A stretch of DNA of 64,000 bases, taken from Candidatus Saccharimonadota bacterium. GTDB lineage: Bacteria; Patescibacteriota; Saccharimonadia; Saccharimonadales; UBA4665. The DNA is taken from the NCBI GenBank assembly GCA_028286345.1, contig JAQBRT010000001.1, positions 754,567 through 818,566 of the forward strand, given 5' to 3'. The notes beneath the pieces were generated by a model, which ran no database searches, had not been told where the DNA came from, and worked only from the letters and a program-made list of their open reading frames with translations. Position numbers and translations under genes: made by a program. Below are positions 1-7,834 of the stretch, piece after piece. Position 1 is the stretch's first letter, and every line of letters begins with the position of its first letter.

Positions 1-323
1 TTTACGCCCGCTCCCTCACCAAAGGCGGCTATGAAGTCACCGTCATTCCTGATGGCGCCAAAGCCCTAATTGAAGCCCAGACTGATAAATATGACATCAT
101 CCTGCTCGACCTAATGGTTCCTAACGTTACCGGTATCGAGATCCTGCGCGCCCTCCGTGACACCACCCAAACGCCGCAACTAAAAGCCAAAATTATCATC
201 ACGACCAACCTAGACCAACGCGATGACGTCCGCGAAGACATCGAAAATAACGCCGATGCCTACCTAGTAAAGGCCGAACTGACACCGCACGAACTGGTCA
301 ACTTCGTCAACACCGTCCAGTAG
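1..323 (+). CDS. Receiver-domain response regulator, 5' end outside window
   Basis: The reading frame is open from base 3 and belongs to a CheY-like receiver whose start lies left of the window. Visible landmarks are the phospho-acceptor Asp of ILLDL (codon 108-110), the Thr of the IIITTN switch strand and the conserved Lys of YLVKAE near the end. The protein stops right after the receiver, so there is no DNA-binding output domain, and it probably acts by protein contact. Its kinase is not in view. Similar single-domain receivers occur at 49116 and 57361. Confidence 0.9.
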   Translation, partial: YARSLTKGGYEVTVIPDGAKALIEAQTDKYDIILLDLMVPNVTGIEILRALRDTTQTPQLKAKIIITTNLDQRDDVREDIENNADAYLVKAELTPHELVNFVNTVQ

Positions 324-410
324 TTATTACCTAACTTTGCGGCCAATCTTTCTAGACAGCAATAGGCAGCTAAAACGTCAGCAATACTACATCGTTTTTT
401 ATATATTTTC

Positions 411-439
411 TTTGGCCACAACACCATAACCGATATAAT
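411..439 (+). promoter_or_regulatory. Promoter of the 478 gene
   Basis: TATAAT at 434-439 with a weak -35 (TTTGGC, 411-416) at 17 bp spacing. A leader of about 30 nt with the Shine-Dalgarno AGAAGGA (461-467) precedes the ATG at 478, so this gene is leadered. Confidence 0.6.
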
Positions 440-477
440 AAGCGATATACCAACCCCTTTAGAAGGATAAAATAAAC

Positions 478-933
478 ATGAAACTCAAAAAACTTAATGC
501 CCTAGGTATTGCCCACACTCTTCTTGCCGCAATTATCGTGCTTGGCGTTGGCGTCGGTGGCGCTGCATACATTGTCATGAGCCATGCTCAAGTTCCCCCA
601 GAAGCAGCCGGCAAATGTAGCATAGTCGCTAAGCGCGTCAATTCGTACACGGTAGACTACTATGTTACCGTTACAAATGTTGGCAATACCGGCTTTAAGC
701 CTTCTCTGTATTACAAGAGTACTTACTATCACGCAGGGGCTACGCAAACAGGATCAAGTGGTTACCGAAACGAGAACCAATACTGGCGCACGCTGAGCCC
801 AAATCAATCACAGCAACTTGATTTCATTTCCCAAAACGTGAACTTCTTGTCTACTGGTGACTACGTCAATATGACTGTTTACCAAAATGCTCCCACCTAT
901 TCTTGCTCTGTACGCGCAACTATCCAGCGGTAA
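478..933 (+). CDS. Hypothetical secreted or membrane-anchored protein
   Basis: A 151-residue protein I do not recognise. The N-terminus is basic (MKLKKLN) followed by a hydrophobic, Gly/Ala-rich segment at about residues 9-36, which fits a signal anchor or uncleaved signal peptide. The remaining 115 residues are rich in Tyr, Asn, Ser and Thr and hold two Cys (about residues 47 and 144) that could form a disulfide outside the cell. It has its own promoter, a good Shine-Dalgarno and its own terminator, so it is a single-gene unit. The length and composition would fit a small beta-rich surface domain, but that is inference. Confidence 0.8.
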   Translation: MKLKKLNALGIAHTLLAAIIVLGVGVGGAAYIVMSHAQVPPEAAGKCSIVAKRVNSYTVDYYVTVTNVGNTGFKPSLYYKSTYYHAGATQTGSSGYRNENQYWRTLSPNQSQQLDFISQNVNFLSTGDYVNMTVYQNAPTYSCSVRATIQR

Positions 934-944
934 GTCCAATAATT

Positions 945-977
945 AAAAAACTGAGCCCATATTGGACTCAGTTTTTT
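945..977 (+). terminator. Intrinsic terminator after the 478 gene
   Basis: An 11-bp perfect stem (AAAAAACTGAG with CTCAGTTTTTT) around an 11-nt loop, ending in a T-run. The A-run on the 5' side makes it potentially bidirectional. Confidence 0.9.
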
Positions 978-1267
978 ATTGCATAAGCGCGACATGGAAG
1001 AGTATAGTTAGTTCTAGCCACGAGAGGACTTTGCGCTAGCAATTTACTTCCCGGACTTTACAACCAGGTAAGCACACTCCGGTCACTGCAAGCCTTCATA
1101 CATTCAAAGCATCGCTGCTTAAACGTTTCTCACTGAACGGTGTCCAGAAACTTTGCAGGGAAGCTCCAACTCCAAAATCCGTTCGCTGACAGATATAAAC
1201 TGATCAGTCTCTTTACTTATTAACCTTTTACTCCCAGGCTCTCCCTGGGGGAATGGAGCTTTGAACT
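978..1267 (+). other. Gene-free leader region upstream of the mutasome operon
   Basis: 290 bp without a convincing ORF. It holds a CTAGC/GCTAG hairpin near 1015-1037 and a CCCAGG/CCTGGG hairpin at 1233-1248 close to the start of the 1268 gene. The Shine-Dalgarno GGAG (1255-1258) sits ten bases before the ATG, just past the second hairpin. I see no clear LexA box of the Gram-positive or E. coli type. Confidence 0.45.
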
Positions 1268-1540
1268 ATGACAATCCGCTACTTTGATACCCCTGAAGTT
1301 GAAATTACCTCACTCTACTTCCGCAGCACTAAGGGCAAACAACGCCTAGAAAGCTTCCCAAAAAAAATGGTCTACGGCGGCCGCGAATACACCTTTATCG
1401 AGCAGGGCATGCGCTACCTCGTCGAGAAAGGCCAGGAGCTGGTCAAACTTTTTGACGTCTCTGACGGCCACAACCAGTTCCGTCTGCGCCTAGACAATGC
1501 TAACCACTGGACACTTGTCGATATGAAGGAACTGGCGTGA
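1268..1540 (+). CDS. Hypothetical protein, first gene of the umuDC-like operon
   Basis: A 90-residue soluble protein with no recognised domain. It mixes beta-type strands (VEITSLYF, RLRLDNANHWTLVDM) and charged helices and ends on TGA. It begins with a GGAG Shine-Dalgarno and lies about 30 bp upstream of the UmuD-like gene, followed by umuC, so it is probably co-transcribed with the translesion polymerase. A role linked to mutasome control is possible from context only. Confidence 0.75.
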   Translation: MTIRYFDTPEVEITSLYFRSTKGKQRLESFPKKMVYGGREYTFIEQGMRYLVEKGQELVKLFDVSDGHNQFRLRLDNANHWTLVDMKELA

Positions 1541-1571
1541 AATCAAAACAAGAAAAGGAATGGAGCAAATT

Positions 1572-1946
1572 ATGGAAGCAAATCTTGAGGCTATGGCCGG
1601 AAGCAACCCAGTACCAGATGATGGAGTATCAGTACACGCCGGTTTCCCAAACCCGGCCGCAGACCGACGAAAATGGGGCGTAAAGCTTAGCTTGGACTTT
1701 AACCAGCTGCTAGTGAAACGCCCCTCAAGCACCTTTGTGTTCCGGATCGTTGGCCACCGCTATGCCGATCACGGGATTTTTGACGGCGACATTGCCGTTG
1801 TTGACCGGGCGCTGCCACCGCGGGACAGCGACGTAGTCATCCGTTGGCTAGAGCAAGGCTTTGAGCTCAAGCGCTTCCGCCAACTCGAAAATCCCAATGA
1901 GGCCTGGGGCGTCGTAACGGCCGTGGTACACCAGTATGAGCGTTAG
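1572..1946 (+). CDS. UmuD-like S24 family protein lacking the catalytic Ser
   Basis: About 124 residues colinear with UmuD. The N-terminal arm carries an Ala-Gly pair in VHAGFPNPAAD at the position of the UmuD/LexA self-cleavage site, followed by the S24 core (NQLLVKRPSSTF, GIFDGDIAVVD, FELKRF). Family members carry the nucleophile in a G-D-S-M box. Here that box reads GHRY, so Ser is absent, while the general-base Lys of ELKRF remains. It is therefore probably not self-cleaving, or it is cut by another protein. The ATG at 1572 is chosen because GGAG lies six bases upstream. An ATG at 1560 is an alternative. The gene overlaps umuC by 11 bp. Confidence 0.85.
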   Translation: MEANLEAMAGSNPVPDDGVSVHAGFPNPAADRRKWGVKLSLDFNQLLVKRPSSTFVFRIVGHRYADHGIFDGDIAVVDRALPPRDSDVVIRWLEQGFELKRFRQLENPNEAWGVVTAVVHQYER

Positions 1947-3234
1947 CCCTATCTTTGCCCTCGTTGACTGTAATAACTTCTTTGTGTCGTGCGAACGCGT
2001 CTTTCGTCCGGACCTCGAGGGCCGGCCAATAGTAGTCTTGAGCTCCAATGACGGCTGCGCCGTGTCCCGTAGCAATGAGGCAAAGGCGCTCGGCATACCT
2101 ATGGGCGCGCCGGCTTTTAAATACCGCGACCTTTTTAAGCAGCACGGGGTAGTGCAGTTTAGCGCCAACTTTGACCTGTATGGTGATATGTCGGAGCGGA
2201 TCACCCGTATCCTGACTAGCATTACGCCACGCACCGAAGTCTATTCGGTCGATGAGTCGTTTTTGGACCTCAGCCGGCTTGAAATAACAGATTACACGGC
2301 TTGGGCCCGCGAGGTGCGCGCCCGCGTCCTACGTGAAGTCGGCGTACCAGTGTCGATTGGCATTGCACCCACCAAAACCATGGCTAAACTGGCCAGTGAC
2401 CACGCCAAGAAAGATTTAGAGCTGGCCGGCGTCCTCGACCTATACTCCCTTGAGCGCCCCGAACAGGAGCGCTACTTATTACAAACGCCCATCGAGAATA
2501 TCTGGGGCGTTGGCCGCCGCCTAGGACCACGCCTAAAAGCCGAGGGCGTCTTTAATGCCCTAGACTTAGCGCAGATGCGCCCGCAACTGGCCAAGCAGCT
2601 CATGGGCATCCAGGGGCGGCAAATGGCCGCCGAGCTGAACGGTGTCTGCTGCCATCCGTTGGAGCGTATCGGCCGGATCCGCCAAACAGTCATGCATGGG
2701 CGGATGTTTGGCGAAGATACTAATGACTTTGCCATTGTTGAGGCCGCTGTTGCCAGCCTAACTGCCCGGGCGGCCTACCGCTTGCGCCGGGAAGGGCTGT
2801 TAACCCGGCGGGCAGTGCTGTCACTCTATACCAACCGCCACAAACCGGGCTTTACACGCTCCGACACACCGCTTTATTTCACCACACCCACCGCCGATAG
2901 CGGGGAACTAATCAGCCAACTGGTTGCCGCCCTGCAAGAAGTCTTCCGCTACGGCATCTTATATCACCGGGCCAACATTTTATTTTATGACCTTGTCCAC
3001 GAGTCCACGCTCCAAGCCGACCTCTTTGGCATGGTAAACCTAGATGGTAGCGACACTAGCAAGTCACGGATGCACGCCTTTGACAGCATTAATGACCGCT
3101 ACGGCAAACGGACCATCCGCTACGCCGCCGAAGACCTCAGCAAGCGCTGGGAACCCAAGCACCAGTTGCGCAGCCCGCGATATACCACCAACTGGGATGA
3201 ATTACCGCGCATTGTCACCAAAACCGTGTTGTAA
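1936..3234 (+). CDS. umuC: UmuC-type Y-family DNA polymerase
   Basis: A 432-residue translesion polymerase subunit, normal length for UmuC. The palm motif FALVDCNNFFVSCE supplies the first catalytic Asp, and YSVDESFLDLS supplies the Asp-Glu pair. The helix-hairpin-helix region (IWGVGRRLGPRLKAEGV) and little-finger domain follow. LQADLF near residue 365 matches the QxxLF beta-clamp binding motif. It overlaps the UmuD-like gene and completes a three-gene mutasome operon. It would copy damaged DNA with low fidelity. All visible catalytic residues are intact even though its UmuD partner looks inactive as a peptidase. Confidence 0.95.
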   Translation: MSVSPIFALVDCNNFFVSCERVFRPDLEGRPIVVLSSNDGCAVSRSNEAKALGIPMGAPAFKYRDLFKQHGVVQFSANFDLYGDMSERITRILTSITPRTEVYSVDESFLDLSRLEITDYTAWAREVRARVLREVGVPVSIGIAPTKTMAKLASDHAKKDLELAGVLDLYSLERPEQERYLLQTPIENIWGVGRRLGPRLKAEGVFNALDLAQMRPQLAKQLMGIQGRQMAAELNGVCCHPLERIGRIRQTVMHGRMFGEDTNDFAIVEAAVASLTARAAYRLRREGLLTRRAVLSLYTNRHKPGFTRSDTPLYFTTPTADSGELISQLVAALQEVFRYGILYHRANILFYDLVHESTLQADLFGMVNLDGSDTSKSRMHAFDSINDRYGKRTIRYAAEDLSKRWEPKHQLRSPRYTTNWDELPRIVTKTVL

Positions 3235-3265
3235 TTAAAGTGTTTTTATGGTTTGATGAGTGTAA

Positions 3266-3994
3266 ATGGCTTTTGAGAAGTTACAAGAAATAAACACCGG
3301 TACAGCCGAGCGAGCAATCGACAATGAGCTAGTCTCTCAGTTCAAGGCAGCCCACAAGGCAGCCGGGGCAGCCGATAACCCAGCCGATGCGGCTATCGAG
3401 GCTAACCACGCCAGTATGATTTGGGGTGAGCTCTACGGACGGCATATTAGCGACCTTCGCTCCCATTTATGGCGAAAAACAGCTGGACCGGAAGAGCTTG
3501 AAGACATTCTGCAGGAAACATTTTTGCGTGCCTATAACGGGATACGCTTATATGATGAAACTGAAGAAAAAAGTACCTTTGGGGGCTGGTTAAAACGCGT
3601 TGGCAGCAATATAGCCATAGATGCCCACCGAAAAAAGCAGCGACTTCCCCCGAGCTCATTAGACATTAGCGTGCATCCAATTGAGCCTGTTAGCCAAATT
3701 GGCAACCCGGAAACAGACACCGTTGGGGTAGAGTATATGCAGCTCCTGGGCCTTGCCCCGGATACCCATCGTTCGGTCATCGATTTAGTAGATGGCCAGG
3801 GTAAAAAGTACGAAGAGGCCGCTGAGGCGCTCGGTATAAACATTAATACTGTTCGCAGCCGGCTAAATCGCGGCCGTTTAGGCCTGCTCCGGGCTTTGCT
3901 TGAGTACGTCGAAGCAAACGAAAATCCTGATGACTACTTAACTATTTTAATTCGTAGTCATGCGAATTTATTCGAAGATGAAGCAGCTAGCTAG
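3266..3994 (+). CDS. ECF-type RNA polymerase sigma factor
   Basis: 242 residues with sigma-70 region 2 at about 60-130 (ELEDILQETFLRAYNGI and the GWLKRVGSNIAIDAHRK promoter-melting helix) and region 4 at about 165-215 (YEEAAEALGININTVRSRLNRGRLGLLRALLEYV), the HTH that reads the -35 box. No anti-sigma factor follows. The next genes are a methyltransferase overlapping its 3' end and rlmH. The extra 50 residues at the N-terminus and the acidic C-terminal tail are outside the usual ECF core. Its regulon is unknown. Confidence 0.88.
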   Translation: MAFEKLQEINTGTAERAIDNELVSQFKAAHKAAGAADNPADAAIEANHASMIWGELYGRHISDLRSHLWRKTAGPEELEDILQETFLRAYNGIRLYDETEEKSTFGGWLKRVGSNIAIDAHRKKQRLPPSSLDISVHPIEPVSQIGNPETDTVGVEYMQLLGLAPDTHRSVIDLVDGQGKKYEEAAEALGININTVRSRLNRGRLGLLRALLEYVEANENPDDYLTILIRSHANLFEDEAAS

Positions 3995-4601
3995 GCACAC
4001 CCGGCTGCTTGAGCAATACCCAATCATCTCCGACCAGATCAAACGGCCAGCCCTGAGCGTGGTGCTCCGGGAGTTTGAAAAAACACTCGAAGTCGACGGC
4101 GACATCGTGGAACTTGGTTGCTATATCGGCACGACCAGCCTGTTTATTAAGCGCATCCTCGACCAGAGCGGTTCAGCTAAACAGTTCTACGCCTATGACT
4201 CATTTGAGGGCCTGCCGGATAAAACCGCCCAAGACAACAGCGGCGCCGGCGAACAATTTAAGGGCGGCGAGCTGAACGTCAGCAAAAAGCAGTTCTTGAA
4301 CGAATTTCATAAGGCCAACCTCAAACCGCCCATTACCATTAAAGCCTGGTTTAAAGACCTGCGGAATGATCAGCTGCCAGAACAGATCAGTTATGCCTTT
4401 TTAGATGGCGATTTTTATGAATCCATCCTCGATTCGCTGCGCCTGGTTTGGCCTAGGCTGAGCGAGGGCGGCATTATCACAATTGATGATTACGGCCGAG
4501 ATGCACTGCCCGGGCCAGAGCGGGCTGTGCGTGACTTTTTTCAGGATAAACAGATCAGCTTGCATCACGAGCACAATATCGCCATAATTCGCCGCGCATG
4601 A
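3960..4601 (+). CDS. TylF/macrocin-type SAM-dependent methyltransferase
   Basis: 213 residues. The SAM-binding motif is VELGCYIGTTSLFIKRIL, followed by FYAYDSFEGLPDKT, which is typical of the TylF/MycF family. AFLDGDFYESILDSL and GGIITIDDYG give the metal/acid loops of motif IV. Members methylate sugar hydroxyls in antibiotics or glycans. The substrate here is unknown. The start at 3960 overlaps the sigma gene by 35 bp. An in-frame ATG at 3978 is equally plausible. The 3' end overlaps rlmH by 4 bp (ATGA), so the three genes are translated in a coupled string. Confidence 0.85.
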   Translation: MRIYSKMKQLARHTRLLEQYPIISDQIKRPALSVVLREFEKTLEVDGDIVELGCYIGTTSLFIKRILDQSGSAKQFYAYDSFEGLPDKTAQDNSGAGEQFKGGELNVSKKQFLNEFHKANLKPPITIKAWFKDLRNDQLPEQISYAFLDGDFYESILDSLRLVWPRLSEGGIITIDDYGRDALPGPERAVRDFFQDKQISLHHEHNIAIIRRA

Positions 4602-5029
4602 AACTCCATCTCATAACCATTGGCAGCCCAAAACTCGCCTATGCCAAAACCGGCTGGGAGGAATATGTAGGCCGGCTCAAACACTTTCACCAAGTCCGCG
4701 TTACGCACCTGCAAGATAAGCACGATGATGCTACCCATCTTCTAGAAGCTGCCGGCAACAGCTACAAAGTAGCCTTGGTTATAGAGGCCACTCAGCTGTC
4801 CAGCCCAGAACTCGCAAACTTTTTAGACAAACGCGCCCAGGAAGGCAGGGAAGTTAGCTTTATAATTGGTGGCCCGGAAGGCTTGCCACCAGAGGTGTGT
4901 AGCAATGCCGACCTACAGCTCAGCTTTAGTGAATTAACTTTTCCGCACGACCTAGCAATGGTCGTACTTGCTGAAGCGCTTTACCGTGCCGGCACCATTA
5001 GCGCAGGCCATCCATACCACCGGGCGTAA
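4598..5029 (+). CDS. rlmH: 23S rRNA (pseudouridine1915-N3)-methyltransferase
   Basis: 143 residues, near the usual 155 of RlmH, a SPOUT-fold enzyme that methylates pseudouridine 1915 in helix 69 of 23S rRNA. The SAM-binding knot motif FIIGGPEGLP, the LSFSELTFPHDLAMVVLAEALYRA block and the C-terminal PYHRA, which completes the active site, are all present. The start codon overlaps the stop of the methyltransferase gene (ATGA). Confidence 0.95.
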   Translation: MKLHLITIGSPKLAYAKTGWEEYVGRLKHFHQVRVTHLQDKHDDATHLLEAAGNSYKVALVIEATQLSSPELANFLDKRAQEGREVSFIIGGPEGLPPEVCSNADLQLSFSELTFPHDLAMVVLAEALYRAGTISAGHPYHRA

Positions 5030-5110
5030 GATGGCTGTAAAAATTTAGACAGCACAATTGTGATAAAAGTTCATAATGCCCGATATCAGCATAATTCTGA
5101 GGAGGGTACT

Positions 5111-6265
5111 ATGGCCACTTTTACAGCGCAGGATAAAACTATTCTGCAACGACTCGCGTCAATACTAACGACTATAACTATGGTGTGCTTTGGCTTCACC
5201 GGCTTTGCGTCGGCGGATAGTATTAGCACAACCGGGCAGGATTCGACAAATACCATTAGTAATAAAGTCCGTAATGACTGTGATGTTACCAATAACAATG
5301 ACGTTACGGTGCGTAATAGCAATGATCAAACCGCCAACAGCGGCGATGCCAATGAAGTTGCCAACACCAATGGTGGCAGTGCAACGACTGGCGATGCAAG
5401 TAATGACAATACCACTACAGGCGACATCTCCGTCGATAACAGTGGCGGTGCCTGTTGTGCAGCAATGGCAATGCCAACTTCAGCTAGCAATAGTACCATC
5501 AGCAACACCGGCCAGGATTCAACCAACACCATCAAGAACACCACGCGCAACGATGTCGACGTGACTAATAACAATGACGTTACGGTGACCAATTCTAATG
5601 ACCAAACGGCAACAACTGGCGATGCCACTGAAGTTGCCAACACCAACGGTGGTTCGGCAACGACTGGCGATGCTAGCAACAGCAATGATACCGCTTTCAT
5701 AGTGGAACTCGTTAACGGTAGTTCCTCAGCCCAAACATCAGTTACACCAGCACCTGGCTGTGGCCCAGCATCATCAGCTGGCGGCGGCATGGGTAGCGGC
5801 CAAGGTGGATCCTTTACTTCTAACAGCTTCGCACCAGCAAGCGGTGGATTCGGTGGATTCGGTGGCGGTGGTGGTGGCGGTTTTGGCGGCGGCTCCTCTA
5901 CATCATCATTCTTCCGTCCACGCAGCAGCGGACCAACTACCACTTCTAGCACGCACACAGCACCAAGCGCACCTGCATCCAGCTCACCAGCTCCAGCCGG
6001 TGGTGGCATGGGGGGCGGTGGGCAAGCCACACAAGTGAGCACCATCAACAACACTGGCCAAGGTTCAGATAATACTATTTCTAACTCGGCCAGCAACAGC
6101 TACACAGCCAACAACACCAATACTGTAACCGTAGACAATAGTAGTTGGCAGGGCAGTACTAGTGGCGATGCGACTACCAGCTCCAACACCAACGCCGGCA
6201 GCAGCACAACTGGTGATGCCAGCAACAGCAACAGCGCATTTACTGGAACCTCAATTACAAATTAA
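5111..6265 (+). CDS. Secreted Asn/Thr-rich repeat protein with Gly-rich linker
   Basis: About 384 residues. GAGGAGG (5099-5105) fixes the ATG at 5111. A hydrophobic segment at residues 13-35 ending in FASA looks like a signal peptide. Three copies of a roughly 65-residue module follow (about residues 36-105, 125-190 and 305-384). Each begins TGQxSxNTI, passes through NNNxVTV and ends TGDASN. Modules two and three are separated by a Gly/Ser/Pro linker (about 205-300) with FGGFGGGGGGGFGGG. Short Asn-Thr-Gly strands in this order suggest a beta-solenoid or amyloid-like fold. There is no LPXTG signal. It converges on the cohesin gene with overlapping stop codons. Confidence 0.85.
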   Translation: MATFTAQDKTILQRLASILTTITMVCFGFTGFASADSISTTGQDSTNTISNKVRNDCDVTNNNDVTVRNSNDQTANSGDANEVANTNGGSATTGDASNDNTTTGDISVDNSGGACCAAMAMPTSASNSTISNTGQDSTNTIKNTTRNDVDVTNNNDVTVTNSNDQTATTGDATEVANTNGGSATTGDASNSNDTAFIVELVNGSSSAQTSVTPAPGCGPASSAGGGMGSGQGGSFTSNSFAPASGGFGGFGGGGGGGFGGGSSTSSFFRPRSSGPTTTSSTHTAPSAPASSSPAPAGGGMGGGGQATQVSTINNTGQGSDNTISNSASNSYTANNTNTVTVDNSSWQGSTSGDATTSSNTNAGSSTTGDASNSNSAFTGTSITN

Positions 6266-7833
6266 GCTTTCTTAAGGACAGCCTTGCCTTTAGCGGCCTT
6301 GACTGCAGGCTTCTTAACCCGTCGTGTAACCTTCTTGGGCGCGGCGGGTTTTTCGTCTACACTCAGCGGCAGTTCAGCTTCACTGGTATCAGGCTCATTA
6401 AAATGTTTAATGGCGATCTGGGTTACGGCAGGTTCTGATCCTACCCGCGGAATGTTATTGACTAGCTGGTAGAGGGGCATATCGGCTGCGGCCTTAATGT
6501 CCAGGTCACCCTCAAGGTCACGCGGGCGGATGGTCGTATATCTTGGCGCTGATCGCTCAGTTAGTGCTATTGGCTTTTCTTCTTCAACCGGCTCCGCCGC
6601 TAGTAGTGGTTCAGCGTGACTGTGGTGCGGCTGCGGCAGGGCCGGCAGGTGCATCTTGATACGGAAAGCTTTAGCAAAGAAACGTGAGCCAAAAATAACC
6701 GCATCAAGACCGATCAGTACAATCACTACCAGGGCTAGGGCTGCCGAGCTATACATCCAGCGGTTTTCTGGAGCCCGGCTGAGAGCCAACTGGTAAGATG
6801 GCAGCTTTTTAGCCGACTTATCAACGGTGATGGACTTTTGCAATGTAGCCCCGTTAAAGCTGGTAATAATCTTTTTGTTGCCGGCGCCAGAAGGGATGGT
6901 GACGCTGCCGTGTTCATCAGTTATGCCGGTGGTGTTATCTAGGGTAACCATGGCGCCAGCTTGGGGTTGGCCATCGGCCGAGCGGACAATAATTGTCACT
7001 GGTATGCCCGGTATAGGCAATGTCTGGTCCGCACCAGTCTGCACATTGCCGGCGCCGTCAGTTGATTTAACGCGGTAATGGAAGACTGTCTTAGGCGTCA
7101 GGAATGAGCTGCTCAAAACTACTTCATGGTTGGTAGTAGGGGAGGCAACAGAGGCGCTCAGGCCATAACTGGTATCCAGGCCATACTCCACAACCGAGTC
7201 ACTAGGCTCGTTGGTTTTCCAGGTGATGGTACCGCCATTTGGCTGCAAATCCTTATATTTGGTCTCGCTGATGGTTGGGGGAGTTGTATCCTTTGGCGCC
7301 TCAGCCACAGGGGCTGCTGCAGATGAGCCTCCGCTTGAACTCGCTGCCACCGAACCAAAATTGACGGTAGTTGCGCCGTTGGCATGCGGTACATCACTAT
7401 TATCATTGGCATTTACTAGGTGCGATGAGCCAAGCACGCTGATCGTCGCGCTGCCAGAGCCCGATATACCTTTAAAGGTAACTGTAGCCACTAAGCCAGA
7501 GCCAGATACGGGGCTGGTTGAACCAACATTAATAGCTACCGAGCCATCACCAGGCGTTGGCGGTGCCTGCACGCCAAAGGCCGAGCCTGAGTACGACACT
7601 CCAATGTACTGCAACTTGCTACTCGGGAAGCCAAGGTCAGCTTCTACGGCGTTAACCGGCGTGCCACCACCGTTCATGTAGACGGCAACAACCAGGCTAC
7701 CCCCATCGGCTACAGTGGCCTTATTAGCAACAACAGAAATCGAGGCACCAGCCGCATAGGCGGTTAGGGGGAACAAAGCCGAGCCAACCATGGTGGCGAT
7801 CAGGACAAGGAGGGCGGTCAGTTTTTGTTTCAT
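6262..7833 (-). CDS. Membrane-anchored cohesin-domain surface protein
   Basis: About 523 residues starting at MKQKLTALL, one base after the stop of the dockerin gene (TAACATG). Order: signal peptide to about residue 28; cohesin-like domain 29-160 (SISVVANKATVADGGSLVVAVYM, then VNAVEADLGFPSSKLQYIG and GLVATVTFKGI); Ser-rich linker; FN3-like domain about 180-275; carboxypeptidase-regulatory-like beta domain about 275-355 (VRSADGQPQAGAMVTLDNTTG); one transmembrane helix about 360-382; cytoplasmic tail of about 140 residues ending in a Lys/Ala-rich stretch. Cohesins bind dockerins, and the gene directly upstream encodes one. This protein is therefore the likely cell-surface receptor for its operon partner. 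The cytoplasmic tail is unlike known anchoring scaffoldins. Confidence 0.88.
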   Translation of the reverse strand: MKQKLTALLVLIATMVGSALFPLTAYAAGASISVVANKATVADGGSLVVAVYMNGGGTPVNAVEADLGFPSSKLQYIGVSYSGSAFGVQAPPTPGDGSVAINVGSTSPVSGSGLVATVTFKGISGSGSATISVLGSSHLVNANDNSDVPHANGATTVNFGSVAASSSGGSSAAAPVAEAPKDTTPPTISETKYKDLQPNGGTITWKTNEPSDSVVEYGLDTSYGLSASVASPTTNHEVVLSSSFLTPKTVFHYRVKSTDGAGNVQTGADQTLPIPGIPVTIIVRSADGQPQAGAMVTLDNTTGITDEHGSVTIPSGAGNKKIITSFNGATLQKSITVDKSAKKLPSYQLALSRAPENRWMYSSAALALVVIVLIGLDAVIFGSRFFAKAFRIKMHLPALPQPHHSHAEPLLAAEPVEEEKPIALTERSAPRYTTIRPRDLEGDLDIKAAADMPLYQLVNNIPRVGSEPAVTQIAIKHFNEPDTSEAELPLSVDEKPAAPKKVTRRVKKPAVKAAKGKAVLKKA

Positions 7834-7834
7834 G

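Noticed and set aside
5220-5700. Direct DNA repeats resembling an array
   Set aside because: The repeats are in frame, long and coding (modules of the secreted protein), not short repeats with spacers, so this is not CRISPR.
5326-6096. 256-codon minus-strand ORF
   Set aside because: It is the antisense of the repeat protein gene. Its Leu/Val/Pro-rich composition follows from Asn/Thr/Gly codons on the other strand.
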